Notes: generated from the sequence alone by a model not told the origin. A stretch of DNA of 64,000 bases from Robertmurraya sp047302285 (GCF_047302285.1 NZ_CP154845.1:1302001-1366000), one strand, 5' to 3'. Positions 9,671 to 18,604 are shown, counted from the stretch's first letter. A program made the numbers and translations.

Positions 9671-10600
9671 ATGAAAGATAACGAAGTGAAAGTAGGAGCT
9701 ATTCAAGCAGCCTTTTCTTATTTTTTGTGGGGACTCTTACCGATTTATTGGAAACTGCTTGAGCAAGTGAATGCGGATGAAATTTTGGCCAATCGGGTAA
9801 TTTGGTCCTTTGTTTTAATGCTGTTATTACTCATCGCAACAAGAAAATGGGCACCTTTTGTGGAGACACTTAAGGGATTAAGAAAAAATCAAAAAAGACT
9901 TTGGGCGTTAGTCATCGCCTCTTTGTTGGTCAGTGGAAACTGGTTCGTATACATTTGGGCGGTTAATCATGATCAAATGATCCAAGCGAGTCTAGGTTAT
10001 TATATTAATCCTCTTGTTAGTGTCCTGTTAGGAGTTATATTTTTACATGAAAAACTATCTCCATTACAATATGTATCCTTTGCAATGGCTACAGGAGGTG
10101 TCTTGATTTTAAGCATCTCCTACGGTCAAATTCCATGGATTGCATTAGCGTTGGCTTTTTCATTTGGTTTATACGGATTAGCAAAAAAATTAATTAAGGT
10201 AGATTCAACCATTGGACTAACACTTGAAACGATGGTTGTAACCCCGTTAGCATTAGGGTATGTTGCTTATTTATTCATAGCAGACAGAAATATGTTTCTA
10301 TCCTCATCCGTTTCGACAGACTTATTACTCATTGGGGCAGGGGCTGCAACGGCGTTACCTCTTTTGTATTTTGGGAAAGGGGCGCAAAAAATCCCATTAT
10401 CGATGTTGGGATTCATACAATATATCGCGCCAACATTAACGCTGATTTTAGGCGTCTTTTTCTACGGAGAACCTTTTTCAAAAACCCATTTACTATCCTT
10501 TATTTTCATATGGGGAGCATTGACGCTCTATTCTTTGTCAAAAACGAAATTAATGAATCGCGAACTGAAACTAAAAAAAGGAAGAGGCTTAGGTGTGTAA
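9671..10600 (+). CDS. rarD: RarD/EamA-family permease
   Basis: A membrane protein of 309 residues with about ten hydrophobic helices and the EamA duplicated fold. The RarD subfamily is recognised by the N-terminal GAIQAAFSYFLWGLLPIYWK and by SGNWFVYIWAVNHDQMIQASLGYYINPL. The substrate of RarD proteins in Bacillus is not established. The gene starts 87 bases after ytcJ with GAGG at 9659-9662 as a weak ribosome binding site. It is not in this position in B. subtilis, so it may be a lineage-specific insertion between ytcJ and nadK. Confidence 0.88.
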   Translation: MKDNEVKVGAIQAAFSYFLWGLLPIYWKLLEQVNADEILANRVIWSFVLMLLLLIATRKWAPFVETLKGLRKNQKRLWALVIASLLVSGNWFVYIWAVNHDQMIQASLGYYINPLVSVLLGVIFLHEKLSPLQYVSFAMATGGVLILSISYGQIPWIALALAFSFGLYGLAKKLIKVDSTIGLTLETMVVTPLALGYVAYLFIADRNMFLSSSVSTDLLLIGAGAATALPLLYFGKGAQKIPLSMLGFIQYIAPTLTLILGVFFYGEPFSKTHLLSFIFIWGALTLYSLSKTKLMNRELKLKKGRGLGV

Positions 10601-10604
10601 AAAA

Positions 10605-10640
10605 ACAACCTCGAGACGTATGCTCGAGGTTGTCCTTTTA
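10605..10640. terminator. Bidirectional terminator between rarD and nadK
   Basis: An 11-bp perfect stem, ACAACCTCGAG with CTCGAGGTTGT, has a 7-base loop, an A-run before it and a T-rich stretch after it. It serves both convergent genes. Confidence 0.85.
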
Positions 10641-10645
10641 TTTGA

Positions 10646-11446
10646 TTAGAGGAACGTTCTTTGTACTTTTTCCCAGAAAGAGTTGTCCTTTAATTTAACA
10701 GTTTTGATTCTTTTTTTACTAAGTTGGATTGTTATATCCTCAACATGCTGAATACTAAGTGCTTCATTATCCATCCCCATAGTCGGATAATCATTGCCGT
10801 CTTGAACGACCTTTATGGTCAACTTTCGATCACCACTTAAAATAAATGGAGAACCAAGTGTTCGATAAAGATTGTTGTTTAGTGAAGCAATTTCACTAAC
10901 CTGCATCGATGGCAGTAAAGGATCGACGACAGCACCATGTACCGATTTATTGTAGGCAGTGCTTCCAGTTGGGGTAGCAACAATGATCCCATCCCCACGG
11001 AAGGTCTCAAAATGTAATTGATCAATAAATACTTCCATTACAATCGTTTGGATAATAGAAGAACGAACACTAAATTCATTCAGGCATTGAAAGGAAAATT
11101 GATTATCAATCGTCACCTCGATGGTTGGATAACGACGGATTTCAATTTGTTCTTTCGTAACCGCTTCAATAATTTTTGCTGTATCTTCAATATAAAAATC
11201 ACAGTAAATATTTAGTTTCTCTTTCGTAGAAATCCCTGCATAAAGACAATCTTCACGGAATCCGGTTTTTCTAACTGCTTGTAAAAAAGCTCCATCATCA
11301 CCAAAGCTAACAATGATATTGGCGATTCTATGGTCATTCACGATCGTAAATCCATAATCTTTAGCATGATCATAAAAGGGCTGAACCTTTTGCATCATTT
11401 CAGCATCTTTTTTGTGGAAGAAATAAACATTATTTCTGTTTTCCAT
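10646..11446 (-). CDS. ppnKB: NAD kinase, second Bacillus paralogue
   Basis: Phosphorylates NAD to NADP in the cytosol. The 266-residue protein has the family loop IIVSFGDDGAFLQAV (the usual GGDGT reads GDDGA, as in the YtdI-type paralogue) and the NAD-binding ATPTGSTAYNKS. I place the start at ATG 11446, with GGAGGGG just upstream; a longer frame to 11500 has no support. The length equals the B. subtilis paralogue (about 267), and gene order before sppA-yteJ is conserved. It provides NADP alongside the NADPH-forming malic enzyme further along. Confidence 0.92.
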   Translation of the reverse strand: MENRNNVYFFHKKDAEMMQKVQPFYDHAKDYGFTIVNDHRIANIIVSFGDDGAFLQAVRKTGFREDCLYAGISTKEKLNIYCDFYIEDTAKIIEAVTKEQIEIRRYPTIEVTIDNQFSFQCLNEFSVRSSIIQTIVMEVFIDQLHFETFRGDGIIVATPTGSTAYNKSVHGAVVDPLLPSMQVSEIASLNNNLYRTLGSPFILSGDRKLTIKVVQDGNDYPTMGMDNEALSIQHVEDITIQLSKKRIKTVKLKDNSFWEKVQRTFL

Positions 11447-11622
11447 GTAGAACCCCTCCATCCAAAATAAATAGGCATACCTATAGTATCGTGCATCCAC
11501 ATCCTAATATGAGCCCTAGATCTTCAGATCATTTTTTGTCATAATTGGAAAGGGATTGGGATTATTATACGCTGAAATATTGAACTCTTAGGTGCTTATC
11601 TAGTTTTAAGTCTACATATTTT

Positions 11623-11648
11623 TGAAACATTTTTGAAGTGGAAACGTA
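11623..11648 (+). promoter_or_regulatory. Sigma-W promoter of sppA
   Basis: TGAAAC (11623-11628) and CGTA (11645-11648), separated by 16 bases, form the standard sigma-W promoter. B. subtilis sppA (yteI) is a known member of the sigma-W envelope-stress regulon, so motif and gene agree. Confidence 0.82.
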
Positions 11649-11734
11649 AATAAAAGTTGGAAATACGTCCATTTTGTGGCTTTGCTTTTTGGATAAAAAT
11701 GCGCAACTAAGAAAGAAAAAGGAGGATAAAAAAT

Positions 11735-12745
11735 ATGACAGGGAAACGTTGGGCTGCGTTAGCTATTGCGGCAGTATTGCTTTTCTTTTCAATTGCGATT
11801 AACGCATTTTCTATTTTTGCATTTAGTAATTTTGAAAGTAACTTTGATGATTTATTTGGCGTAACAGAGGAACTTTTTGCAGAAGAAGTTATAGAATCAG
11901 GAGATGTTGCGAATCAAATTGCTGTACTGGATTTAAATGGTACGATTCAAGATACTGGTGGAGCTACGTCCATTTTTACAACAGAGGGCTATCATCACCA
12001 GACGTTTATGGAAAAGCTTGATTATGTGAAAGAAAATAATTCCGTTAAGGCTGTTATTCTACGCGTTAATACACCAGGTGGTGGTGTTGTTGAAAGTGCA
12101 GAAATCCACGATAAAATAGTGGAAATTCAATCTGAAGCAAATAAGCCAGTCTATATTTCTATGGGCTCGATGGCTGCATCAGGGGGGTATTACATAGCAG
12201 CACCGGCTCATAAAATTTTTGCAAGTCCGGAGACGCTAACAGGTTCATTAGGCGTCATTATGCAAGGCTATAATTTTGCCGGCCTTGCTGAAAAATACGG
12301 AGTCGAGTTTATCACGATTAAGAGTGGACCTTACAAGGATATTATGAGCCCAACAAGAGAAATGGCAGATGAAGAACGGGAGATCCTCCAATCGATGATT
12401 GACAATTCATATGAAGGTTTTGTTAAGGTCATTGCCGAAGGAAGAGGAATGTCTGAAGCAGAAGTAAGGCAAATTGCAGACGGACGAATTTATGACGGGA
12501 GACAAGCAAAAGAAATCGGGTTAATTGATGAGTTTGGTTATTTTGCCGATGTCGTGGAAGCCGTGAAAGAAGAGCAAAACATCCGCAATGCTCAAGTTGT
12601 GAAATATACGGAGAGCTTTGGTTTAGGCTCATTGTTTAGCTTAGGGGCGCAGAAATTAAAAGGGGGAGATCATGAACTAACTAGTTTGCTCAATCTTTTA
12701 TCGCAAACACACTCTCCTCGTCTAATGTATTTGTATGCGGAATAG
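11735..12745 (+). CDS. sppA: Signal peptide peptidase SppA
   Basis: A membrane-anchored serine protease of family S49 that degrades remnant signal peptides. The N-terminal hydrophobic segment (about residues 7-30) is the anchor. The nucleophile is S149 in SMAASGGYYIAAPA and the general base is K201 in SGPYKDIMSP; spacing equals that of the B. subtilis enzyme. At 336 residues it is the short Gram-positive form without the N-terminal duplicate domain. It is followed after 12 bases by yteJ, with which it shares the sigma-W promoter at 11623-11648. Confidence 0.94.
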   Translation: MTGKRWAALAIAAVLLFFSIAINAFSIFAFSNFESNFDDLFGVTEELFAEEVIESGDVANQIAVLDLNGTIQDTGGATSIFTTEGYHHQTFMEKLDYVKENNSVKAVILRVNTPGGGVVESAEIHDKIVEIQSEANKPVYISMGSMAASGGYYIAAPAHKIFASPETLTGSLGVIMQGYNFAGLAEKYGVEFITIKSGPYKDIMSPTREMADEEREILQSMIDNSYEGFVKVIAEGRGMSEAEVRQIADGRIYDGRQAKEIGLIDEFGYFADVVEAVKEEQNIRNAQVVKYTESFGLGSLFSLGAQKLKGGDHELTSLLNLLSQTHSPRLMYLYAE

Positions 12746-12757
12746 GGGGGATGAACA

Positions 12758-13255
12758 TTGGAATCTAAAGATACTCAAATAGAAGAACAAATGATCGAGA
12801 ACAAAGATGAAGGTGTTGTATCTTATGGAGGCATAAAGGAAAATTTTCGATTCGCTGGCTTTTGGATGAGGTTCTGGGCGTATCTCCTTGATTTATTGGT
12901 GATTGGCAGCATTGAGCGTATCCTGATTTATCCGCTATTCCGTAGCCTTGATCTCAGTTTAAATGAATCAAGTATGTTTGCTCCAATATCGATTTTAACG
13001 GCCATCACTTTCTATGCTTATTTTGTGTTAATGACAAAGTTTTTAGGGCAAACATTGGGGAAAATGGCTTTCGGGTTAAAAGTCGTTGATTTAACAGGAA
13101 AAAACCTTAGTTGGGGAACGATTCTATTTAGAGAATGGATTGGTCGCTTTATCTCAACCACTGTTTGGATCTCGTATGTAATCGTGGCTTTTTTACCAAA
13201 AAAGCAGGGCTTACATGATTTATTCTCTAATACATCGGTCATCCATGAACGATAG
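12758..13255 (+). CDS. yteJ: RDD-family membrane protein YteJ
   Basis: A 165-residue RDD protein with an acidic N-terminus (about 30 residues), then RFAGFWMRFWAYLLDLLVIG with the arginine/aspartate signature and about three membrane helices. TTG 12758 is used as the start: GGGGGG lies 6 bases upstream, and the ATG at 12751 runs into a stop after four codons. In B. subtilis, YteJ is co-expressed with SppA and inhibits it. The role here is inferred from that pairing. Confidence 0.85.
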   Translation: MESKDTQIEEQMIENKDEGVVSYGGIKENFRFAGFWMRFWAYLLDLLVIGSIERILIYPLFRSLDLSLNESSMFAPISILTAITFYAYFVLMTKFLGQTLGKMAFGLKVVDLTGKNLSWGTILFREWIGRFISTTVWISYVIVAFLPKKQGLHDLFSNTSVIHER

Positions 13256-13344
13256 AGCTTCATTTATAGTTCCAGTCTGAAAATAAACCTGCAAATGTAG
13301 GTTTATTTTTTGTGTGTTCGTCGATAATGGTAGGCTGAAAGGTT

Positions 13345-14049
13345 GTGAAGGTGATGATGTGGGTTTTCATTGCTTTAGCGGTAATCGTGGTACTAATAAT
13401 TTCTGTCATGCTCCTAAAATTAATCGTGATTATTGATTATTACCACAATAAAGACGATGACCGTTTTAAAATTACATTCAAAACATTTTTTGGACTTATA
13501 AAATATAAAATCAATGTTCCTGTCATTAAAATTGCCGAGGATTCCCCTGAGATTGTTGTAAAAGAAAAAATAGAAACAGGCGCACAGGAAAAAGATAAAA
13601 AACAGGATACGAAAAAATTTTCAGCAAAAGATATATTACAAAGCATCCAAGACATGGATCAATTCGTCAAACATGTGGTGGGGCTGCATCATATTATTCG
13701 TTCATTTCTAAAGAAAGTGACAATGGCGAATTTGGAGTGGAGGACGACTATTGGTATAAGTGACGCGGCCTATACCGGAATGCTAACAGGCGTTTTTTGG
13801 ACGGTAAAAGGAAGTCTTGTTGGTTTGCTCACTTCTTTGTTAAAGGTGAAAACATTGCCAAATTTAATGGTTACTCCAGATTTTAATCGAACTGTAAATG
13901 AAACGTCATTTAGATGTATGATTCATTTTCGGATCGGGCATGCTATTTTTGCAGGAATTAAACTACTTAAATTTTGGAAGGGCGGAAAACCGCACTTCAA
14001 AACAAAGCCATTATCTATTTTGTCTGGTAATAAGGCAAAATCCGTATAA
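13345..14049 (+). CDS. ytfI: DUF2953 membrane-anchored protein YtfI
   Basis: A 234-residue protein with one N-terminal helix (about residues 5-27) and a DUF2953 domain (YYHNKDDDRFKITFKTFFGLIKYK). The molecular function is unknown. It lies 15 bases before the sporulation gene ytfJ, as in other Bacillus genomes, which suggests co-expression during sporulation. The start is uncertain among GTG 13345, ATG 13354 and ATG 13357; GAAGG precedes the latter two. Confidence 0.82.
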   Translation: MKVMMWVFIALAVIVVLIISVMLLKLIVIIDYYHNKDDDRFKITFKTFFGLIKYKINVPVIKIAEDSPEIVVKEKIETGAQEKDKKQDTKKFSAKDILQSIQDMDQFVKHVVGLHHIIRSFLKKVTMANLEWRTTIGISDAAYTGMLTGVFWTVKGSLVGLLTSLLKVKTLPNLMVTPDFNRTVNETSFRCMIHFRIGHAIFAGIKLLKFWKGGKPHFKTKPLSILSGNKAKSV

Positions 14050-14064
14050 AAGGGAGGAAGTAAA

Positions 14065-14532
14065 ATGTCCGATCATCCAATTCAAGGCTTGATGACAACT
14101 GCAATGGAAAACCTTAAAGAAATGATTGACGTGAACACTATTATCGGTGACCCTGTTGAAACTCCTGATGGAAGTGTCATACTAACAGTGTCAAAGGTTG
14201 GGTTCGGCTTTGCAGCTGGAGGTAGTGAGTTTATTCTTGATAGCAGTTCCAAAGATGAAAACCAGTCTAAGCACCCTTTTGGTGGAGGTAGTGGTGGAGG
14301 TGTTTCCATTACTCCGATTGCTTTCTTAATTGTAAATGCAAAAGAAGTTAAAATGGTTCATTTAGATGAAAGTACACATCTCTACGAGAAAATTTTAGAT
14401 TTGGCTCCACAGGCTGTAGATAAAATACAGCAAATGCTCTCCAATAAAAATGATTCGAAGCAAAATTCTGGGCAAGAAGGAGAATACCAAAACCCAGAAT
14501 ATGGTGGACCAAAAAAAGACTTAGAACTCTAA
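14065..14532 (+). CDS. ytfJ: Sporulation protein YtfJ/GerW family
   Basis: The 155-residue YtfJ-family protein has the N-terminal HPIQGLMTTAMENLKEMIDVNTIIGDP and a glycine-rich middle (FGGGSGGGVSITPIAFLIV). The C-terminal tail is hydrophilic. The family is found in spore formers; GerW is needed for normal germination in some species. GGGAGG precedes the ATG. Confidence 0.88.
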   Translation: MSDHPIQGLMTTAMENLKEMIDVNTIIGDPVETPDGSVILTVSKVGFGFAAGGSEFILDSSSKDENQSKHPFGGGSGGGVSITPIAFLIVNAKEVKMVHLDESTHLYEKILDLAPQAVDKIQQMLSNKNDSKQNSGQEGEYQNPEYGGPKKDLEL

Positions 14533-14552
14533 AGGGGAATTTCTCCAAAATC

Positions 14553-14587
14553 AAAGTTAACTCTCTTTTCTAGGGAGTTAACTTTTT
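14553..14587 (+). terminator. Terminator after ytfJ
   Basis: AAAGTTAACTC (14553-14563) pairs with GAGTTAACTTT (14575-14585), followed by Ts. Confidence 0.8.
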
Positions 14588-14625
14588 CATTTTAGTTAAA
14601 AATAAATCGTTCGAATAGTAAATAT

Positions 14626-14654
14626 TTGCAAAATTGTCTCTGAATCGTTATGAT
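14626..14654 (+). promoter_or_regulatory. Candidate sigma-A promoter of tpx
   Basis: TTGCAA (14626-14631), a 17-base spacer and TATGAT (14649-14654) lie 39 bases before the tpx start. Confidence 0.6.
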
Positions 14655-14692
14655 TTACACTGTACATACGTTGTTAAGGAGGATGAGCCCAT

Positions 14693-15193
14693 ATGGCATC
14701 AGTCACTTTTAAAGGAAACCCAGTTACACTTGTTGGTACAGAAGTTAAGGTAGGCGACAAAGCACCAAGTTTTACCGTTTTAGCAAATGATTTATCTCCT
14801 GTTACACTAGAGGATTCAAAGGGTCATGTTCGTTTAATCAGTGTAGTACCTTCCATTGATACCGGAGTGTGTGACGCTCAAACTCGTCGTTTTAACGAAG
14901 AGGCAGCAAAGCTTGACAATGTTAAGGTATTAACAGTAAGTGCCGATTTACCTTTCGCCCAAAAGCGTTGGTGTGCAGCAGCTGGAATTGATAATGTTCA
15001 AACGGTTTCTGATCATCGAGATCTTTCTTTTGGAGAAGCGTACGGTGTTGTTATGCAAGAATTAAGGTTACTAGCTCGTTCTGTATTCGTTATCGATTCT
15101 AATGATACGGTTACTTATGTGGAATATGTTAGCGAAGGAACGGATCATCCGAACTACGAAGCAGCGATTGAAGCAGCAAAAGCAACGAAGTAA
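14693..15193 (+). CDS. tpx: Thiol peroxidase (Tpx, atypical 2-Cys peroxiredoxin)
   Basis: Reduces hydroperoxides using thioredoxin. The peroxidatic cysteine is C60 in DTGVCDAQTRRF and the resolving cysteine is C94 in KRWCAAAG, the exact spacing of the Tpx family. 166 residues; AAGGAGGAT ribosome binding site. It stands alone between ytfJ and ytxK, the same order as B. subtilis. Confidence 0.96.
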   Translation: MASVTFKGNPVTLVGTEVKVGDKAPSFTVLANDLSPVTLEDSKGHVRLISVVPSIDTGVCDAQTRRFNEEAAKLDNVKVLTVSADLPFAQKRWCAAAGIDNVQTVSDHRDLSFGEAYGVVMQELRLLARSVFVIDSNDTVTYVEYVSEGTDHPNYEAAIEAAKATK

Positions 15194-15346
15194 TGTAAGT
15201 GCCAAGACCTCAGGTAACAAGTGGGGTCTTGCTTTCTTTTTCTCTTCTGTTTATTATGTCTCCCTTCTCATACATTCCACTTTTCTTGTACAAGTAGTAT
15301 AATCCCGAGTAGAATAGAACAATAAGATGACGAGGAGGAATGCATC

Positions 15347-16333
15347 GTGAAAATCTCTCCCGTAGAGGATTTATTTTCAGTGATTAATGATACGGCTACT
15401 ATTTTACAAGAAGAATTATCGATCACCTTTTTAGAAGCATTAGCGGAGACAGGTGAAAATATATTTCAAGAGGCCATATTACAAGATGAAGAAATTAGTG
15501 AACTAAGTAAGAAGAGGCTGAAAAAGAGTTACGAGTCTCTAAAATTAGATAGATACACCGTTGAAGAGATACGAAAGTCTTTTCAATTGGCCATTTTAAA
15601 AGGAATGAAGGAAAGTGTACAACCTAATCATCAAATGACCCCAGATGCTGTAGGGATGCTTGTCGGTTACTTGGTGAATAAGTTTGTGACGAAGTCTTCA
15701 TATCGCTTATTTGATCCCGCAATTGGAACAGGAAATCTCATCACGACTGTTATAAATCAGCAGGCTGGAAAACAAATCGAAGGTATGGGGATTGATGTTG
15801 ATGATCTGCTTATTAAACTAGCTTTCATAAATGCTAATTTACAGCAACATCCAATTGAATTGTATAATCAAGATAGTCTAGAACCACTTTTCATTGAACT
15901 TGCTGATGCGGTCGTAAGTGATTTACCGGTCGGGTATTACCCGAATGATGTAAGAGCAGCTGATTTTCAATTGAAATCAGATAAAGGACACTCTTACGCT
16001 CATCACCTCTTTATTGAACAAAGCATTAAGTATACTAAAGACGGTGGATATTTATTTTTTATTATTCCCAATGGATTATTTGAAAGCGAAGAAGCTCCAA
16101 AGCTACATGAATTCTTAAAAGAGCATGCTTATATCCAGTCGATTTTACAACTACCATTAACGATGTTTCGCCATGAAAATGCCGCGAAAAGCGTGTTGAT
16201 TTTACAGAAAAAAGGAGAGGAAGTTAAAGCGCCAAAACAGGTACTTTTAGTTAATCTTCCAAGTCTATCCAATGGGCATCAGGTTGAAAAGACCTTACAA
16301 AAAATCGATCAATGGATAAAAGAAAATAAATAA
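15347..16333 (+). CDS. ytxK: Adenine-N6-type class I methyltransferase fold protein YtxK
   Basis: A 328-residue protein whose N-terminal 100 residues are helical, followed by a SAM-dependent methyltransferase fold of the HsdM/N6-adenine type: LFDPAIGTGNLIT (SAM loop, about residue 120) and DAVVSDLPVGYYP in place of the canonical NPPY. The altered catalytic motif leaves DNA methylation activity doubtful. There are no restriction or specificity genes nearby, so it is not part of a restriction system. Synteny tpx-ytxK-ackA matches B. subtilis. GTG start with GAGGAGG upstream. Confidence 0.85.
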   Translation: MKISPVEDLFSVINDTATILQEELSITFLEALAETGENIFQEAILQDEEISELSKKRLKKSYESLKLDRYTVEEIRKSFQLAILKGMKESVQPNHQMTPDAVGMLVGYLVNKFVTKSSYRLFDPAIGTGNLITTVINQQAGKQIEGMGIDVDDLLIKLAFINANLQQHPIELYNQDSLEPLFIELADAVVSDLPVGYYPNDVRAADFQLKSDKGHSYAHHLFIEQSIKYTKDGGYLFFIIPNGLFESEEAPKLHEFLKEHAYIQSILQLPLTMFRHENAAKSVLILQKKGEEVKAPKQVLLVNLPSLSNGHQVEKTLQKIDQWIKENK

Positions 16334-16341
16334 ACGTAATC

Positions 16342-16372
16342 GACCACTGAAAATTTCAGTGGTCTTATTTTA
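16342..16372 (+). terminator. Terminator after ytxK
   Basis: GACCACTGAAA pairs perfectly with TTTCAGTGGTC (16342-16364); the tail TTATTTTA is T-rich. Confidence 0.65.
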
Positions 16373-16380
16373 TGGAAGGG

Positions 16381-16476
16381 GGATTCGGACTTAGTTATAG
16401 GGTGAATCATCAATGTTGTCCGAATCCGCCAGATATTCGGACGGTATTCAAGAAAGGATGATCTATTAAGTCCGAA
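16381..16476. repeat. Nested inverted repeats in the ytxK-ackA gap
   Basis: Four copies of a TTCGGAC core alternate in orientation: GGATTCGGAC at 16381-16390, GTCCGAATCC at 16418-16427, ATTCGGAC at 16435-16442, and AGTCCGAA at 16469-16476. Adjacent copies form two stem-loops, and the outermost pair also matches over 10 bases. No coding potential is seen. The rest of this 390-base gap holds the terminator at 16342 and the ackA promoter region. Confidence 0.7.
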
Positions 16477-16582
16477 AGACCAACTACTCCCATTCTCTAG
16501 TCAAGCGATCACGGAGTATTTTGTGAAAAGTTCACAATATATACAGATTTATCATTAAAATCAGAATATATTTACTTTATAG

Positions 16583-16639
16583 TGAAAACGATACCATTTT
16601 ATCCTCGTTCTTGAATTGTTTAATTGACAATGATTAAAT
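16583..16639 (+). promoter_or_regulatory. ackA control region: cre (CcpA site) and promoter
   Basis: TGAAAACGATACCA (16583-16596) matches the CcpA cre consensus TGWAANCGNTNWCA at all but one position. Downstream, TTGAAT (16611-16616) and TTAAAT (16634-16639) are 17 bases apart. The start site expected about seven bases on (16646) puts the cre centre near -57, the spacing from which CcpA activates ackA in B. subtilis. The -35/-10 match alone is modest; the geometry strengthens it. Confidence 0.6.
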
Positions 16640-16723
16640 GAGAAATTGAGAGATAGAAATAAGCTTACTTGAACAAAATAAGTAAGAAATACATATTTAC
16701 GTTAAGTTAAAGGAGCGGAAACG

Positions 16724-17911
16724 ATGGCAAAAGTAATCGCAATCAATGCAGGCAGTTCATCTTTAAAGTTTCAATTATTTGAAATGCCTACTGAAGAAGT
16801 CATTACAAAAGGATTAATTGAAAGAATCGGACTAAAAGATTCTATTTTCAATATAACCGTTAATGGTGAGAAACAAACAGAAACTACTGATATTCCTGAC
16901 CACAGTGTTGCTGTTAAAATGCTACTAAACAAATTAACAGAAACAGGCATCATTCAATCATTAGATGAGATCGAAGGAATTGGCCATCGTGTCGTACATG
17001 GTGGAGAAGAATTTGCTGACTCTGTTGTTATTACAGACGAAGTGCTTCAAAAAATCGAAGAGCTATCAGAATTAGCTCCTCTTCACAACCCAGCTAATGT
17101 TACAGGTATTAGAGCATTTAAAGAAGTGCTGCCGAATGTTCCTGCTGTAGCTGTTTTTGACACGGCTTTCCATCAAACCATGCCAGAAAACTCTTTTCTT
17201 TACAGCCTTCCATATGAGTATTATGAGAAGTATGGCATTCGTAAATATGGTTTCCATGGTACTTCACATAAATATGTTTCAGAACGTGCGGCGGAAATGT
17301 TAGGTCGTCCGCTTGAGCAATTACGCTTGCTTTCTTGTCACCTAGGTAATGGTGCGAGTATCGCGGCTATTGAAGGTGGAAAATCAATTGATACATCAAT
17401 GGGATTCACGCCACTTGCGGGTGTTACAATGGGAACTCGTTCAGGGAATATTGATCCTGCCCTAATCCCTTATATTATGGAAAAAACGAATAAAACAGCT
17501 GAAGAGGTTTTAGATGTTTTAAATAAAGAAAGTGGTATGCTCGCTGTTTCTGGTTTCTCTAGCGATTTACGCGATATCGAAGTAGAAGCAGAAAAAGGAA
17601 ACGAGCGTGCAGAATTAGCTCTAAAAGTATTCGCAGACCGTATTCATAAATACATCGGTTCTTATTCTGCTAAAATGTATGGAGTAGATGCGATTATCTT
17701 TACAGCAGGAATTGGTGAAAATAGTGCTTCTATTCGTGAAAGAGTCCTTCAAGGTCTAGAATTCATGGGTGTTTATTTTGATCCAGCTTTGAACAAGGTT
17801 CGCGGTGAGGAAGCGTTCATTAGTTTCCCACATTCTCCTGTAAAAGTTATGATCATTCCAACAAATGAAGAGGTTATGATTGCAAGAGACGTTGTAAGAC
17901 TAACTCACTAA
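16724..17911 (+). CDS. ackA: Acetate kinase
   Basis: Interconverts acetyl phosphate and acetate with ATP formation in overflow metabolism. The 395-residue protein has the acetokinase signatures VIAINAGSSSLKFQLF at the N-terminus and GFHGTSHKYV near the middle, plus GIGENS near the C-terminus. AAAGGAG precedes the ATG. It is monogenic, with a CcpA-type site upstream and a strong terminator downstream. Confidence 0.97.
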   Translation: MAKVIAINAGSSSLKFQLFEMPTEEVITKGLIERIGLKDSIFNITVNGEKQTETTDIPDHSVAVKMLLNKLTETGIIQSLDEIEGIGHRVVHGGEEFADSVVITDEVLQKIEELSELAPLHNPANVTGIRAFKEVLPNVPAVAVFDTAFHQTMPENSFLYSLPYEYYEKYGIRKYGFHGTSHKYVSERAAEMLGRPLEQLRLLSCHLGNGASIAAIEGGKSIDTSMGFTPLAGVTMGTRSGNIDPALIPYIMEKTNKTAEEVLDVLNKESGMLAVSGFSSDLRDIEVEAEKGNERAELALKVFADRIHKYIGSYSAKMYGVDAIIFTAGIGENSASIRERVLQGLEFMGVYFDPALNKVRGEEAFISFPHSPVKVMIIPTNEEVMIARDVVRLTH

Positions 17912-17920
17912 GAAAAAATA

Positions 17921-17960
17921 AAAAAGCAACTTTTCACTAAAACTGAAAAGTTGCTTTTTT
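17921..17960. terminator. Bidirectional terminator between ackA and modC
   Basis: A 16-bp perfect stem (AAAAAGCAACTTTTCA with its complement) around a 7-base loop, A-rich before and T-rich after, lies between two convergent genes. Confidence 0.9.
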
Positions 17961-18589
17961 TATTTGGCGATTTCTTCCATTATCTTGCCTTTATTTATTT
18001 TATAGATCCGATGGGCAAGCTTTTCCGCTTCTTGAAAGTCATGGGTAACCATAATGACAGGAATATTCCATGTTTGATGAAGTCGTAAAAGCTCATCCTG
18101 ACATTCCTGACGAATCTCTTGGTCTAATGCGGAGAAAGGTTCATCTAACAAGAGGATCTGAGGTTTTGTTGATAAAGCCCTTGCAAGAGCAACTCTCTGT
18201 TTTTCTCCACCAGAGATCTGTCTTGGATATTTATCCATGAGGTGTCCAATTCCCAATACTTCAACCAATTGTTTAACGAACTCTTGATCTTTCGCTCCGT
18301 AAAGAATATTCTTTTTAACTGTCATGTGGGGAAATAGAGCATAATCTTGGAATAAATAACCGATATTTCTTTTTTGAATAGGGACAGATTCTTTTTTGTT
18401 TTTAAAAAGGGAAACATTATTTAATGTGATCGAACCGGAGTCAGGAGGAACAAGCCCAGCAATACTATTTAAGATCGTTGTTTTCCCTGACCCTGATGGG
18501 CCAAACAAGATGACAATTTCGTCTTCAACTTTTAGATTCACATCAAGCTCAAAAGAATCTAATTTTTTTCTAATATCTAAAGTAAGCAT
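17960..18589 (-). CDS. modC: Molybdate ABC transporter ATPase ModC (short form)
   Basis: The ATP-binding subunit of molybdate import. Walker A is GPSGSGKT (about residues 30-37), the ABC signature ISGGEKQRVALARAL is in the second half, Walker B is ILLLDEPFSALD, and the switch histidine is in MVTHD. At 209 residues it lacks the C-terminal TOBE molybdate-sensing domains of E. coli ModC (about 350), so it cannot sense substrate that way. It starts 15 bases after modB, with AGAGG inside the modB end. Its stop codon lies in the ackA terminator arm. Confidence 0.88.
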   Translation of the reverse strand: MLTLDIRKKLDSFELDVNLKVEDEIVILFGPSGSGKTTILNSIAGLVPPDSGSITLNNVSLFKNKKESVPIQKRNIGYLFQDYALFPHMTVKKNILYGAKDQEFVKQLVEVLGIGHLMDKYPRQISGGEKQRVALARALSTKPQILLLDEPFSALDQEIRQECQDELLRLHQTWNIPVIMVTHDFQEAEKLAHRIYKINKGKIMEEIAK

Positions 18590-18604
18590 CTCGATTACCT
18601 CTTT

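Noticed and set aside
9414..9674. 86-codon frame running past the end of ytcJ
   Set aside because: Mostly overlaps ytcJ in another frame; its unique end is only 30 codons and lacks its own start signal.
15347..16333. Restriction-modification methylase
   Set aside because: The fold fits, but the catalytic motif is altered, no restriction or specificity subunit is near, and the gene is part of conserved synteny.
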